64,000 nucleotides of DNA from Shouchella lonarensis (GCF_900096965.1 NZ_FMYM01000004.1:124001-188000); one strand, 5' to 3'; positions 49,838-61,283 are shown, numbered from the stretch's first letter. Numbers and translations are program-made. Notes: generated by a model not told the origin, from the sequence alone.

Positions 49838-50318
49838 TTGCTTCTCCCTCTTCCATCATAGGCTTTGGATCAAGCCGAAAATCGATCAGTTCATAATCAC
49901 GTGTATAATAAAAAGTCCCATACATGAGCCCTTCGCCCTTTAACAAATGTGCAAACAAATATTGATCCCCGTTTGCCATTGATAAATGTCCGCATTTGTC
50001 CGCACTCACCCACTCCAAATTCCCTTCCGGCGATTGTTGTATCATCTTTCCTTTATATTGCGTTGCAAGAAACGTAAACATCATCCATTCGCTCACAACT
50101 TCATCATGATCCATCATCACAGTCGTTGTAATCGCTCGCAGCATAGGCTTAACGAGCATCAATCCCGTCTCCTCGCAAAACTCACGCACAACAGCTTCCT
50201 TAATTGATTCTCCAGATTCCATTTTTCCGCCTGGCGCAACCCACCAACCACGGCTTGGTTTTTGCAGCAATAAACATTGCTCACGGTCTCTCAACAGACA
50301 ATTTGTGATTCTTTGCAC
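49824..50318 (-). CDS. yvcI: Nudix hydrolase (YvcI)
   Basis: A 164-residue MutT/Nudix protein with the full Nudix box [18 protein letters not shown] followed by CEETGLML (about 31-56). It would hydrolyse a nucleoside diphosphate linked to X; YvcI of B. subtilis is one of several such hydrolases implicated in cleaning nucleotides or RNA 5' ends. Heads the operon on the minus strand. Confidence 0.9.
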   Translation of the reverse strand: MQRITNCLLRDREQCLLLQKPSRGWWVAPGGKMESGESIKEAVVREFCEETGLMLVKPMLRAITTTVMMDHDEVVSEWMMFTFLATQYKGKMIQQSPEGNLEWVSADKCGHLSMANGDQYLFAHLLKGEGLMYGTFYYTRDYELIDFRLDPKPMMEEGEANESR

Positions 50319-50505
50319 AAAATCACCTCACGTTCTTAATAGTACAGTATACAATATAAGTACACTGCAACACAATGATTGTGCGCACGCCATTTGAACA
50401 CTTTCCAAGCTTTCTTCTACCCCTATATTTGAAAACACCGGCTGTCAGCAAGTCTATATTCGTGTATACTAGACATAATGAAACGCATTTGGAGGCATCG
50501 CGTAC

Positions 50506-51537
50506 ATGAGCGACAGATATCATTCAAAACAAACATCTAATATTGTTGTACCCTTCCACCGAAGCGGAGACTACTTTTTCCATAAAGGCTTGACGGCATT
50601 TAAGAAAAAACACTTGCATCAAGCGGTAAAACAGTTCGAGCGAGCCATCAAACGTAGTGATAACGAGCCGGCTTTCCAAGTCCAACTCGCTATTGTGCTC
50701 ACAGAATTAGGTGAATACGAACGAGCAAATGAGATTTTACAAAATGTCCTTTACCAAGGGGAAGAACAACAAGAAATTTGCCACTTCCTCATTGCTAGCA
50801 ATGCTGCCTATTTAGGCTACTTCTCCCAAGCAAAACACCATGCAGAGCGTTACTTACAACTTGAGCCAGAAGGAGAATGTGCCGAAGAAGCGCAACGCTT
50901 AATTGACGTATGCGACAATGACTTACTTTTTACTTCTTCATATCAAGAGGAAGACGAACATCTACTTGACTTGCATGCCCAAGCGCTCGAATATATGGAA
51001 ACATCTAAGCTCGACCACGCAATGAGGATTTTAGAAGACATTACAAATACGTATCCAGCTTACTGGGCTGCACAAAACCACCTTGCGGAAGTGGTTTTTC
51101 GAAAAGGAGAATATGCACGTGCTTTTTCACTATGTGAAACCATCTTAAAAGCACATCCTAATAACCTACTAACACATTGTAATTTAGCATTATTCCATGA
51201 CAAACTTGGGCATGCTACAAAGGTCGCCCAATACAAACAGCTCCTTCCAACGATCCTTCCAATGGATATTGATCATGCGATCCGACTAGTTGAAGTGCTG
51301 TGCACATTAGGACAATATAGAGAAGTAATGAAACGACCGTTACTCGCTTTTACTCACGGCGAAGACCATGTACAATTGCTGCGTTGCTACGGTGTAGCTG
51401 CTTATCATACGGGTGACCGTGCACGTGCAACATCACTATTAAAAAAAGCAGCTGAACGCGGTTGTCATATGTCTAGCGCACAACTAAATGCCATCAAGCA
51501 GCAGCAAAGTCAACAAATTACCTTCTCTCCTTTCTAG
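50506..51537 (+). CDS. Tetratricopeptide-repeat protein (YvcD-like)
   Basis: A 343-residue protein with two TPR blocks, about residues 20-120 (FHKGLTAFKKKHLHQAVKQF, AFQVQLAIVLTELGEYERAN) and 160-320 (AQALEYMETSKLDHAMRIL, AQNHLAEVVFRKGEYARA, CYGVAAYHTGDRARATSL). TPR domains mediate protein contacts; no catalytic motif is visible. Same neighbourhood (upstream of trxB) as YvcD in B. subtilis. Divergent from the Nudix-crh operon. Confidence 0.88.
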   Translation: MSDRYHSKQTSNIVVPFHRSGDYFFHKGLTAFKKKHLHQAVKQFERAIKRSDNEPAFQVQLAIVLTELGEYERANEILQNVLYQGEEQQEICHFLIASNAAYLGYFSQAKHHAERYLQLEPEGECAEEAQRLIDVCDNDLLFTSSYQEEDEHLLDLHAQALEYMETSKLDHAMRILEDITNTYPAYWAAQNHLAEVVFRKGEYARAFSLCETILKAHPNNLLTHCNLALFHDKLGHATKVAQYKQLLPTILPMDIDHAIRLVEVLCTLGQYREVMKRPLLAFTHGEDHVQLLRCYGVAAYHTGDRARATSLLKKAAERGCHMSSAQLNAIKQQQSQQITFSPF

Positions 51538-51626
51538 TCGCGCGCTTGTGAGCAGAACATTGGACATCACGATTACAGATCCGCTACGATAATGATATAC
51601 ACGAAAGACATAATTTAGGAGTGTGA

Positions 51627-52574
<948 letters not shown>

Positions 52575-52671
52575 TCATAAGCTTTTAATCAAGTTGTAAC
52601 CTTTTCGCAATCGCTGCATTTTATAATAGAGACATGTGATTTGACCCCCTTTTCAAATATAGTTCGACTTC

Positions 52672-52702
52672 CCGTGGACCAAGTGTCCACGGCTTTTTTT
52701 TT
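52672..52702 (+). terminator. trxB terminator
   Basis: CCGTGGAC and GTCCACGG form a perfect stem with a 5-base loop, followed by TTTTTTTTT-type run. Confidence 0.88.
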
Positions 52703-52855
52703 GCAAAAAATCTAATGTGAGTATTCCTATCCCCTACGAGAGTCGCACATCTAACTGTTTTAGAATTGTTATGTCTTCGTAATCGACCAATAAACGTTTT
52801 GTCATGTCCATACGTTACATTAATAACAAGGACGATTATTCAAGGAGGCATTTTC

Positions 52856-53680
52856 GTGAAAAACATCCAAACGCGCACAACATCGCTCACATGGAAACAA
52901 TGGGTACTTCGCTCAGCTGCTACAGTAGGACTTGCAACCACAGCCCTGTTCGCTTTAAACGGCGAAGCGTCCGCAAGTGTTGACATGACTAAAGTTAATG
53001 AGACCTCGCCACAAACGACAACAACCGAGGCAAGTACACCCGTCACAGTAAAAACTGTTCGCCTAGGAGACCGGAACGATGTTGTAAAACAAGTACAAGA
53101 AAAAGTAGGCACAAATGTTGATGGCATTTTTGGTCCTAAAACAGAGGACGCTGTCAAAGACTTTCAAGCAGCGAATCAATTGCAAGTGGATGGGATTGTT
53201 GGTCCAAAAACGATGCAAGCACTGGGAATTGCAACCCCAACCACAGCGACGACCCAAACAACTTCAACAAACGAGACTGCAAAACCGATACAAACAGCAG
53301 CACCTGCATCAAATGCAACCCATTCATCACTCATTGACGTAGCGCTCGATCAACTTGGCGCACCTTATTCATGGGGCGGACAGTCACCGCAAACAGGTTT
53401 TGACTGCAGCGGCTTTATTCATTATGTATTTGGTACACAAGGTATTCAATTACCACGAAGTGCACAAGGGCTATACGATATGGCTTCCCCCACTTCATCT
53501 CCAAACGTAGGCGATCTCGTCTTCTTTACGAACACATATGAAACAGATGCCTATATTACACATGCTGGCATTTACATTGGTAACAACAGCTTTATTCATG
53601 CTGCTTCAAGTGGCGTAGAACAATCGAACTTAAACAACACGTATTGGCAGCAGCATTACGTCGGTTCAGGCAGCCTTTAG
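52856..53680 (+). CDS. Secreted NlpC/P60 endopeptidase with peptidoglycan-binding domain
   Basis: A 274-residue secreted cell-wall hydrolase. Signal peptide residues 1-40 (basic start, hydrophobic AATVGLATTALFAL, cleavage after ASA), a Thr-rich linker, PG_binding_1 repeat at about 62-120 (GDRNDVVKQVQEKVGTNVDG, GPKTEDAVKDFQAANQLQ), a second linker, and an NlpC/P60 domain (about 155-274) with Cys184 (FDCSGF), His236 (THAGIYI) and His248 (FIHA). It cleaves gamma-D-Glu-diaminopimelate bonds in peptidoglycan. GTG start, 7 bases after AAGGAGG. Confidence 0.93.
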   Translation: MKNIQTRTTSLTWKQWVLRSAATVGLATTALFALNGEASASVDMTKVNETSPQTTTTEASTPVTVKTVRLGDRNDVVKQVQEKVGTNVDGIFGPKTEDAVKDFQAANQLQVDGIVGPKTMQALGIATPTTATTQTTSTNETAKPIQTAAPASNATHSSLIDVALDQLGAPYSWGGQSPQTGFDCSGFIHYVFGTQGIQLPRSAQGLYDMASPTSSPNVGDLVFFTNTYETDAYITHAGIYIGNNSFIHAASSGVEQSNLNNTYWQQHYVGSGSL

Positions 53681-53715
53681 TAACATGGACAAGCAGTAAG
53701 TTATTTATGACGAAC

Positions 53716-53753
53716 AAAAACCTGGTGCGCACATAAGGTGCTACCAGGTTTTT
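53716..53753 (+). terminator. Bidirectional terminator between NlpC/P60 gene and guaA
   Basis: AAAAACCTGGT and ACCAGGTTTTT pair with a GCGC-containing loop region, between convergent genes. Confidence 0.85.
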
Positions 53754-53763
53754 CATGTCTTAC

Positions 53764-55311
53764 TTACTCCCACTCAATTGTAGAAGGTGGCTTACTTGTA
53801 ATATCATAAACAATCCGATTCACATGAGGAACCTCATTCACAATACGCGTTGAAATTTTTTCAAGTACATCCCACGGGATACGCGCCCAGTCTGATGTCA
53901 TCCCATCAATCGATGTGACCGCACGAATACCGACTGTGTAGTCATACGTACGTGCATCCCCCATCACACCAACACTCCGCATGTTTGGTAGCGCGGTGAA
54001 GTATTGCCAAATATCCCGATCGAGCCCCGCTTTTTTAATTTCCTCGCGTAAAATAGCGTCCGACTCACGGACAATTTCTAACTTCTCATCCGTGATCTCA
54101 CCTAATACGCGAATACCTAGACCTGGACCTGGGAATGGTTGGCGCCAAACCACTTCCTCTGCAATACCTAGTTCAGTTCCGACCGCGCGCACTTCATCTT
54201 TAAATAATGCACTCAACGGTTCAATCAATTTAAACTTCATGTCTTCTGGTAGACCACCAACATTATGATGTGACTTAATGGTCTCCGCTGTATCTGTTCC
54301 TGACTCAATAATATCTGTATACAATGTGCCTTGCGCCAGAAACTCCATTTCTTTATCTTTAAGCTTGGCTGATTCTTCGTCAAAGACGTAAATAAATTCA
54401 TTTCCAATGATTTTCCGCTTTTCTTCTGGATCGGTCACACCTTTTAATTTTCCGAGGAAACGTTCAGATGCATCGATTTTAACAACGTTCATATTGAACC
54501 CTTCGCTAAAAGTCTTCATGACACTTTCAGCTTCTCCTTTGCGTAGCAAACCGTGATCGATAAACATACACGTCAGCTGGTCACCTATGGCACGATGAAT
54601 GAGCACAGCGACAACAGAAGAATCGACGCCACCACTAAGAGCACACAATACTTGTCGGTCCCCAACTTGCTCACGAATCTTCGAAATTTGTTCCTCAACA
54701 AAATTCTCCATGGACCAATCACCTTTTGCGTTACAAATTGAAAAGGCAAAATTCTTCAGTAGTTCATTCCCATGTTGAGAGTGTCTTACTTCCGGATGGA
54801 ATTGCACACCGTACAAATTGCGCGATGTATCACTCATCGCTGCAACAGGACAAGAATCACTCGTACCATCAACTGTAAATCCAGTGGGTGGGACAACAAT
54901 TTTATCACTATGGCTCATCCACACCGGTTGTGATGCAGGGGTTCCTTCGAATAACTGAGACTCATGAGCGACCTCTAACAACGCTTTCCCATATTCACGC
55001 TGTGAAGCTTGCTCTACTTTCCCACCAAAATGTTGCGTCATCAATTGCATACCATAACAAATTCCTAAGATCGGCACCCCTAAATCATAAATCGCGGGGT
55101 CACATGTCGGTGCACCTGGCGCATAGGCACTATTAGGACCACCTGAAAAAATAATGCCTATTGGGTTCTTCTCTTTTATCTCTGCAGCCGTCATCTTATG
55201 GGAGTGTAGTTCACTATATACACCAAGATCACGGATACGCCTCGTAATTAACTGATTATACTGCCCGCCAAAATCAAGGACAATCACCGTCTCATGACTC
55301 GCCTTTTGCAT
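53764..55311 (-). CDS. guaA: GMP synthase (glutamine-hydrolysing)
   Basis: A 515-residue enzyme: glutamine amidotransferase domain with [10 protein letters not shown] (nucleophilic Cys) and [14 protein letters not shown]-pyrophosphatase domain with the PP-loop [15 protein letters not shown]-terminal dimerisation domain ending IEWE. It converts XMP to GMP. ATG 55311 (MQKAS) follows AAGGGTGG; a GTG three codons upstream is the alternative. Downstream of moxR-DUF58-transglutaminase as in B. subtilis, but with a 250-base leader of its own. Confidence 0.96.
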   Translation of the reverse strand: MQKASHETVIVLDFGGQYNQLITRRIRDLGVYSELHSHKMTAAEIKEKNPIGIIFSGGPNSAYAPGAPTCDPAIYDLGVPILGICYGMQLMTQHFGGKVEQASQREYGKALLEVAHESQLFEGTPASQPVWMSHSDKIVVPPTGFTVDGTSDSCPVAAMSDTSRNLYGVQFHPEVRHSQHGNELLKNFAFSICNAKGDWSMENFVEEQISKIREQVGDRQVLCALSGGVDSSVVAVLIHRAIGDQLTCMFIDHGLLRKGEAESVMKTFSEGFNMNVVKIDASERFLGKLKGVTDPEEKRKIIGNEFIYVFDEESAKLKDKEMEFLAQGTLYTDIIESGTDTAETIKSHHNVGGLPEDMKFKLIEPLSALFKDEVRAVGTELGIAEEVVWRQPFPGPGLGIRVLGEITDEKLEIVRESDAILREEIKKAGLDRDIWQYFTALPNMRSVGVMGDARTYDYTVGIRAVTSIDGMTSDWARIPWDVLEKISTRIVNEVPHVNRIVYDITSKPPSTIEWE

Positions 55312-55342
55312 ACCATCCACCCTTTACATCGCTAAATTATTT

Positions 55343-55460
55343 AAACAAAACGGCTACAAATCCCGATACGTTTCATACGCACCAGGTTGTAGCCGACCAA
55401 ACCCTTTCAGGATACAAAAACCGTATCATTCCGGTAATTACTTCCGAAAAACTGTTTGTT
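55343..55460 (-). promoter_or_regulatory. Hairpin-rich guaA leader with candidate attenuator
   Basis: On the minus strand the leader holds a small hairpin GATAC...GTATC (around 55411-55428) and then CGGCTACAA (55395-55387) pairing with TTGTAGCCG (55359-55351), followed by TTTTG and T-rich sequence, about 35 bases before the guaA start. That is a terminator-like element in the 5' leader. I do not see the purine-riboswitch core (TATA, GTTTCTACC, CCGTAAA), so the sensor, if any, is unknown. Confidence 0.55.
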
Positions 55461-55564
55461 CGATCCCTCATTCCACCCTCTAGATCTACCTACATGATGA
55501 CACTCATCTTCCGTCTCTATGCATGTTTCACAGCGTCTATTTTACCAAGTAGCGCGTTGCATGG

Positions 55565-57760
55565 TCAAGGTTTGATTTTTGCTAACATCATTTTCCAATG
55601 TTTTTCATAGATATGTGCTTGTAGGTTCGGCACACGTCCACCATATACATATTGTTCATACACAGCTGTCAACGACCGCATATGGTCACCGCCGATCGCT
55701 TCATCAATTTTTGCCGCATACTCTGTCAATGTTTGTGGTTTTCCCCGTTCATACCCATGTACATGAAGCACCCAGAGTAAGTGCATATACGCCGCTTTAA
55801 AAGACGTTGGACTCATTTGCTGTTGAAATCGTCTTTGGGCAAAAAAACGGACAATTGTTTTATAAAAAGTGTTCACAACCAACACAACAATTGACATGAA
55901 CACAACAAACACCGCTAACAACAACGTAAGATCAATAGATAATGACTTCTTATCTTCTTTTGTCACGGTATCTTTGCCTGCATCCTCCAGTTGTTCACTT
56001 GCTGCCTGTTCATCTTGTCCATCAGGTGTATCAGGTGTTTTTTTTGCTTCATCATCTGAGTCTGACTGCGCAATGTGCGAGAAACCGGCAAAACCCGGTG
56101 TCGGCTCAAAAGGAATCCAACCAACTTCTGGGAAATACACTTCTACCCACGTATGAGCGTGACGGTTTTTAATTAAGTAACCCTCGCGTCCCATCTGCAA
56201 CATGTCTTCCTCTGGAAGCTGCGCCTTCTCTCCTCCAGCAAAACCTTTCACCCACCGCGTCGGTACATCGAGTGTACGTAACATAACCGCCATCGCTGTC
56301 GAAAATTGCTCGCAATATCCCCGCTGTGTATCAAATAAAAATTGATCTACATAATCTTTTCCTTCTTCAAGAATAGGGACATCGTCTGTCTCATAATGAA
56401 AATCGGGGCCTTTTAAATAACTTTCAATCGCTTTTGCTTGGGTGTAAGGATGCGTTTCCTCCCCAACAATTTCTTGTGCCTTTTCCTTAATGCGATCTGG
56501 TAGCTCCTCAGGTAATAGTGTAAATAGCCATATGTTTTCATCTTCAAAGTCATACTGAATGTCGTATTCTTTTAACGCTGCAAAATCATATGTCGCATCC
56601 CGATACACGACATCATACAACCCGGGTGGTGCTTCTCCGTTTTCTAATCTTACCTTGCTCGACAAAGGATCGATCCGAACGTTATAAACGTCTTCATCTT
56701 CTGTGTTACGCCAACCAACAACGCTTGACGATTGCAATTGTCCAGGATAAAAAATATGATCAAACGCGACATCCGGCCCTTGACCCAAAAACGTTGCAGT
56801 TTTTTCCTCCGAGAATGACACAATATCCGTACGCACATTTTGTTCTAACAAAGACGGTTCCACAAAGCGCCCTTGTTCCTGTCCTTCTTCTGACGCAATC
56901 AGATCCCACCCTGTGCCTGTGTACATATTCTTCGTTTCACCTTTTAAGTATGCTTGCTTAGAGGAAGTCCATACCCGAAAAATGTGTGTCTCATCTTGCA
57001 TCAACGGTCCACCTAAATGAAGATCGTCCTCACCGTAACCGGTGCGCCCCTCGCTTTTCATTCCCTCCCCAGACTGCCTGTTGTCTGTGCCAAAAGAAAA
57101 GACAGGCGCAGCCTTTGGTAATGTATATCCAGTAAGAAGTGCACCCATCATACAAAGGATCCCCAACGTCATGACACCAAACAAGCCTTTCCGCTCATTG
57201 ACGTGCTTCATCTGTCTATACTGCTCCGTAAAACGAATGAACATAAATAAAAACGTACCTATGGCGAAAATACGCATGACCGCTACACCTGCATCATAAA
57301 CCGTCGTGGCGTCAACAATGATGACAAACACAATCGTGATGACCACGAAAGATAAAATCCGGCGACCGTACACAATCCAATAAAAAAGCACGTGAGATAC
57401 AAGTGAAAGCACAATGAGAAATAAAAAAGTTCTATAAAAATCCGTTACATTTGCTAAATTTCCAGAGGATAATATAGACAACGGCTGATCAATCAATTCC
57501 TGTACCATGTAAGAAAACCAAGACTGTCCTGCATCAGTTGGAAACCCTAGAAACAGCGCACCCATAATGATTAGCACACGTAACATAAACCGTAGGGAGG
57601 GCGCTATGTTCATAAAAGCAACGACAAAGAACAACACGAATGCCCATGCGAAAATCGTAATATTATCTGTATGCGTTAAGAAAGGGATTGGATAAATCCA
57701 TTCTAAAACAAGGAATAATCCACCCGTATAAAGCAATGCATCACATAATCGTTCACGCAC
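55565..57760 (-). CDS. Transglutaminase-like membrane protein (YebA/TgpA type)
   Basis: A 731-residue membrane protein: six or more transmembrane helices in residues 1-190, a large extracytoplasmic part with a transglutaminase-like domain (about 430-560; RGYCEQFSTAMAVML with catalytic Cys, NRHAHTWVEVYFPEVGW with His and later Asp), an acidic linker (TPDTPDGQDEQAA), another helix near 600 and a cytoplasmic C-terminus. I start at GTG 57760, 9 bases after GGGGAGG, overlapping the DUF58 stop by 8 bases. It belongs to the moxR-DUF58-transglutaminase cluster; substrate unknown. Confidence 0.88.
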   Translation of the reverse strand: MRERLCDALLYTGGLFLVLEWIYPIPFLTHTDNITIFAWAFVLFFVVAFMNIAPSLRFMLRVLIIMGALFLGFPTDAGQSWFSYMVQELIDQPLSILSSGNLANVTDFYRTFLFLIVLSLVSHVLFYWIVYGRRILSFVVITIVFVIIVDATTVYDAGVAVMRIFAIGTFLFMFIRFTEQYRQMKHVNERKGLFGVMTLGILCMMGALLTGYTLPKAAPVFSFGTDNRQSGEGMKSEGRTGYGEDDLHLGGPLMQDETHIFRVWTSSKQAYLKGETKNMYTGTGWDLIASEEGQEQGRFVEPSLLEQNVRTDIVSFSEEKTATFLGQGPDVAFDHIFYPGQLQSSSVVGWRNTEDEDVYNVRIDPLSSKVRLENGEAPPGLYDVVYRDATYDFAALKEYDIQYDFEDENIWLFTLLPEELPDRIKEKAQEIVGEETHPYTQAKAIESYLKGPDFHYETDDVPILEEGKDYVDQFLFDTQRGYCEQFSTAMAVMLRTLDVPTRWVKGFAGGEKAQLPEEDMLQMGREGYLIKNRHAHTWVEVYFPEVGWIPFEPTPGFAGFSHIAQSDSDDEAKKTPDTPDGQDEQAASEQLEDAGKDTVTKEDKKSLSIDLTLLLAVFVVFMSIVVLVVNTFYKTIVRFFAQRRFQQQMSPTSFKAAYMHLLWVLHVHGYERGKPQTLTEYAAKIDEAIGGDHMRSLTAVYEQYVYGGRVPNLQAHIYEKHWKMMLAKIKP

Positions 57761-58943
57761 GACAAAACGCCTCCCCGTCTGTTTGCTCATATCGTTGTTG
57801 TGGCACATGAAGAAACATCGCTCCTGCCGCTTCTAGCGTCTCTTGCTCATGCATAGATATGCGCGAAGCAATGGTCACATAAACATGTTGTGCTCTATCC
57901 AAAAATGACCGCACCACTTGCTCAGTAGCAGACGTATAAATCGGTATCACGAGAAACACAACCACTTTTTCATGTGTTAATACGATATCTTGTGGTGAAA
58001 TTACTTCGTTTTCCGTTAAAGACAGTAAGGACAACGTGCGTAACGCTGCTGACCACGACGACTTTGACACCGACAATGTTTGCCACCCTTGATTATAAAA
58101 CAATAGAGATGATGTCACTTGTCCCGCGGTTAACGTCGCCACAATAGACGTCACACTCGACACCGCTTGCTCAAATCGAACAAAGGTCGCTTCATCCTTA
58201 GCACGACCGGCATACGGGAAGGCTATGACGATCGCTTGTTCATGTGCTTCTGTTTCAAACATTTTTGTGAACAATCCAGTGACACCAGCAGAACGCTTCC
58301 AGTCCACTCTAGCTAAACGATCCCCTGGTTCATATGCACGAATACCTGCAAATGCATAGTCTTCTTGTTGGTGCAACCATTTTCTTGTCGTTTGTTCCTT
58401 TACATCCGCATACGCCAAATCATCTAGCTGACAATATGCCGGATAGACGAGCATTTCTGTTGTCACTGGAATTGTTCGTTTAAGCGCTAGTAAACCGAAC
58501 AAGTCGTGGACCGTCACATTTACACGAGGAAATATATGTTGGCCACGCACAGTCGCTTGAACTACATAAGAAAATGATACTTGCTTTCTCAACGAAGGAG
58601 ACAACCATGCGCGTTGCGTCTTTGTCGCCTGCAATCGTTTTGGTACTTGATCGACAACCTCATAGCAAAAAGCAGGCAACCAACGTTGTTTTTTTATCAT
58701 CACTTTCACATCGACATGGGAGAAACATGGTACTTCCTGTGTCGATATTTGTCGCGCAACTTGAATGCCCCATAAAGATAAAAACGAAACGATACAAGAA
58801 AATAAGACAACACTGACGATTGCATAAAATAAAAACCAGCTTACAAAACCACCTCGAAACAAGGCATACACAAAACTCGCCGCAAAGAGGAGACATGCAA
58901 ATAACCACCGTCTCATTTGCATAGACATTTTTGTTCGTTTCAC
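57753..58943 (-). CDS. DUF58 domain protein
   Basis: A 396-residue protein with two N-terminal transmembrane helices (about 12-30 and 37-54) and a C-terminal DUF58 core: GIRAYEPGDRLARVDWKRSA with downstream FETEAHEQAIVIAF, a von Willebrand A-like beginning. DUF58 proteins sit beside MoxR AAA+ ATPases and act as their substrate or partner in membrane-linked complexes. The GTG start overlaps the moxR stop by 4 bases. Confidence 0.88.
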   Translation of the reverse strand: MKRTKMSMQMRRWLFACLLFAASFVYALFRGGFVSWFLFYAIVSVVLFSCIVSFLSLWGIQVARQISTQEVPCFSHVDVKVMIKKQRWLPAFCYEVVDQVPKRLQATKTQRAWLSPSLRKQVSFSYVVQATVRGQHIFPRVNVTVHDLFGLLALKRTIPVTTEMLVYPAYCQLDDLAYADVKEQTTRKWLHQQEDYAFAGIRAYEPGDRLARVDWKRSAGVTGLFTKMFETEAHEQAIVIAFPYAGRAKDEATFVRFEQAVSSVTSIVATLTAGQVTSSLLFYNQGWQTLSVSKSSWSAALRTLSLLSLTENEVISPQDIVLTHEKVVVFLVIPIYTSATEQVVRSFLDRAQHVYVTIASRISMHEQETLEAAGAMFLHVPQQRYEQTDGEAFCRA

Positions 58944-59896
58944 AACGAAACCTTCTCTTTTATCATGACTGGCACTTCAATCTGCGCTAGTAACTGTTCA
59001 ATGACCGTCTCTGGTCGCATCTCTCTATGGCGTCGCTCCTGCTTTAAGCGTATGCGATGATTCAGTACATAAGGCGTCACTGCCTTCACATCATCTGGTT
59101 TTACGTACGTGCGTCCCATTGAGAATGCATACGCTTGTGACACACGCATGAGCGCAATCGCCGCTCGTGGACTAGCACCCAGCTCAATATGCGGGTCAAA
59201 ACGTGTTGCTTGAATGATTTGAACCAAATAAGATTTTACTTCTTCTGCTAAATAAACATGTTTCACTGCTCGTTGCAAATGAACAATATCTTCTGGCGTC
59301 ATCACACTTTCTAACGCTGCAATTGGATGCTCATGCATAACGCGGTCTAATAACGCTAACTCTTCTGTAAATGTTGGATACCCAACCGCTATTTTTAACA
59401 AAAATCTGTCCAACTGTGCCTCAGGAAGTGGAAACGTGCCTGCATACTCAATCGGATTTTGTGTCGCCATCACAAAAAAAGGCGCTTCAATCTGACGTGT
59501 AGTGCCATCAACAGTGACATACCCCTCTTCCAAAGCTTCTAACAACGCTGCCTGGGTTTTAGGAGATGTTCTATTGACTTCATCAGCTAACACAACATTG
59601 CCCATAATCGGTCCAGGGCGAAATTCAAATTGACCATGATGTTGGTTATAAAAGGAAAAACCCGTCACATCTGATGGTAATAAATCTGGTGTAAATTGAA
59701 TCCGTTTAAACGAACCCCCAATTGTTCGAGCCACAGCTTTTACAAACATTGTCTTTCCAACACCTGGAACATCTTCTAGTAACACATGTCCACCGGCCAA
59801 TAGTGCCACAAAAACAAGGCGGATCTCAGTTGTTTTCCCTATCATGACACGTTCTACATTTTCAATCATCTGTGCAACTTTTTCGCTACTCTGCAC
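58940..59896 (-). CDS. MoxR-type AAA+ ATPase (YeaC-like)
   Basis: A 318-residue AAA+ ATPase: Walker A in LLEDVPGVGKT (residues 39-49), Walker B LADEVNRTSPKTQAAL, sensor I ATQNPIEYAGTFPLPEAQLDRF and sensor II GASPRAAIALMR. MoxR proteins act as chaperone-like partners of DUF58/VWA proteins. I start at GTG 59896, which has AAGGGTGG 6 bases before it and matches the usual beginning; the ATG at 59959 would add an unsupported tail. First gene of the cluster that ends in guaA. Confidence 0.93.
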   Translation of the reverse strand: MQSSEKVAQMIENVERVMIGKTTEIRLVFVALLAGGHVLLEDVPGVGKTMFVKAVARTIGGSFKRIQFTPDLLPSDVTGFSFYNQHHGQFEFRPGPIMGNVVLADEVNRTSPKTQAALLEALEEGYVTVDGTTRQIEAPFFVMATQNPIEYAGTFPLPEAQLDRFLLKIAVGYPTFTEELALLDRVMHEHPIAALESVMTPEDIVHLQRAVKHVYLAEEVKSYLVQIIQATRFDPHIELGASPRAAIALMRVSQAYAFSMGRTYVKPDDVKAVTPYVLNHRIRLKQERRHREMRPETVIEQLLAQIEVPVMIKEKVSL

Positions 59897-60030
59897 ATGA
59901 ATCCACCCTTTCTCGACGGCATTTACCAAAATCGTAGCATGAACGCCCTTTTTAGGCAAAGAAAAACACTTAAGTATCCTAACATGATTCGTCCACGTCT
60001 GGATACACTAAGATCGATAAGGAGGTACCC

Positions 60031-60969
60031 ATGAAAAACACATACAAAAACGCAAAAAAACTTATTTTCCTACTCATTCTCACGTTCATATTTAATATAA
60101 GCACTGTTTCTGCACAACAAAACCACCCATTTACCTTTGTATGGATGACAGATACACAATACTATTCAGAAAAGTATCCCCACATATACGAGCGCATCAC
60201 TGACTGGATCGCTCAGGAGGCACAAGCAGACAACATTCGCTATGTATTTCATACGGGCGACATTGTCAATCATCATAACAAGGAAAAAGAATGGATCAAT
60301 GCACATAAAGCCATGAAAACGTTAGATACTGCGCTTGTCCCCTACGGTGTACTCGCCGGCAACCATGACGTCGCTCATGATGAATTAAATTATAAACATT
60401 TCAGTCACTACTTCGGTGAAAAACGCTTTAAAAACCGCTCGTATTACAAAGGAACATATGAAAATAATCGGGCACATTATGATGAAATTAAGGTTTCCTC
60501 CCATCAGTTCCTTATGTTACACATTGGGTATGGTTTAAACGATGACGTGCTCAGCTGGGCGAAAACTGTAATAGACGAGCATCCGAAACACACTGTCATC
60601 ATTGCAACCCACCGTTATTTAAAATTGGACGGTAGCCGGTCTGGTGATGGAGAAAAGCTGTTCCAAACACTCATTCTTCCTTCTCCTAATGTCCAGCTTG
60701 TCTTAAGTGGACACTATTCAGGTACCGCCCAAAAGTTCGATCGCATTGACGATGACGGTGATGGCAAAACAGATCGCACAGTCGTGCAATTATTAACTGA
60801 CTATCAACGCTTTAAAAAGGGTGGTAATGGCTTTATTCGCTTACTCTCTTTTAATCCAAATTTGCAAACAGTTACGGTTGATACTTTTTCACCTTATACA
60901 GATGAGCATACACTTGATCATAAAGACGTGAAACAACCGATGTCATTCCACTTCCGGCTCGCATTTTAA
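60031..60969 (+). CDS. Secreted calcineurin-like metallophosphoesterase
   Basis: A 312-residue secreted phosphoesterase. Signal peptide residues 1-28 (KNAKKLIFLLILTFIF, cleavage near VSAQQ). Metal-binding motifs are WMTDTQYY, HTGDIVNH, LAGNHDVAH, ATHRYL and LSGHYSGT, which gives a dimetal centre of the calcineurin type. Substrate unknown; secreted relatives degrade nucleotides, phospholipids or teichoic acid parts. GGAGGTACCC precedes the ATG. Monocistronic, divergent from moxR. Confidence 0.92.
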   Translation: MKNTYKNAKKLIFLLILTFIFNISTVSAQQNHPFTFVWMTDTQYYSEKYPHIYERITDWIAQEAQADNIRYVFHTGDIVNHHNKEKEWINAHKAMKTLDTALVPYGVLAGNHDVAHDELNYKHFSHYFGEKRFKNRSYYKGTYENNRAHYDEIKVSSHQFLMLHIGYGLNDDVLSWAKTVIDEHPKHTVIIATHRYLKLDGSRSGDGEKLFQTLILPSPNVQLVLSGHYSGTAQKFDRIDDDGDGKTDRTVVQLLTDYQRFKKGGNGFIRLLSFNPNLQTVTVDTFSPYTDEHTLDHKDVKQPMSFHFRLAF

Positions 60970-61069
60970 CCCTCTTTCCTTGTATAGTCATTTGCCCAAA
61001 TTTTGCGCTTCCATCACCTTTTATAGGGCAAATCCATATGTTGTAGTAAACCGGAAAGGTGGTGCTTTT

Positions 61070-61270
61070 ATGAGCTATTACGGCGGAGGTTACGGGCAAG
61101 GATGCTGCCCGCCACCACCATGTGGATCGTATGGTGGTGTTGGCTGTGGCGGTGGATTTGGCTGGATCATTGGTATTATCGTCGTTGTATTTATCTTACT
61201 CTGTCTCTTTGGCGGCTTTGGTGGCTATGGTGGTTACGGTGGGCAAGGCGGCTATAAACCATCTTGTTGA
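61070..61270 (+). CDS. YjcZ-like small sporulation-type protein
   Basis: A 66-residue protein: Gly/Tyr/Cys/Pro-rich start (YYGGGYGQGCCPPPPCG), one transmembrane helix (GWIIGIIVVVFILLCLF, about 31-47) and a Gly-Tyr tail (GGYGGYGGQGGYKPSC). This matches the YjcZ/YrpK family of small hydrophobic proteins found in spores and coats of Bacillus. AAAGGTGGT stands 6 bases before the ATG. The start at 61070 is chosen over the in-frame ATG at 60980, which lacks the motif. Confidence 0.88.
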   Translation: MSYYGGGYGQGCCPPPPCGSYGGVGCGGGFGWIIGIIVVVFILLCLFGGFGGYGGYGGQGGYKPSC

Positions 61271-61283
61271 TCATCAACATATT

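Noticed and set aside
55321-55564. Purine riboswitch upstream of guaA
   Set aside because: The conserved loop and junction sequences of the purine aptamer are not present; only hairpins remain.
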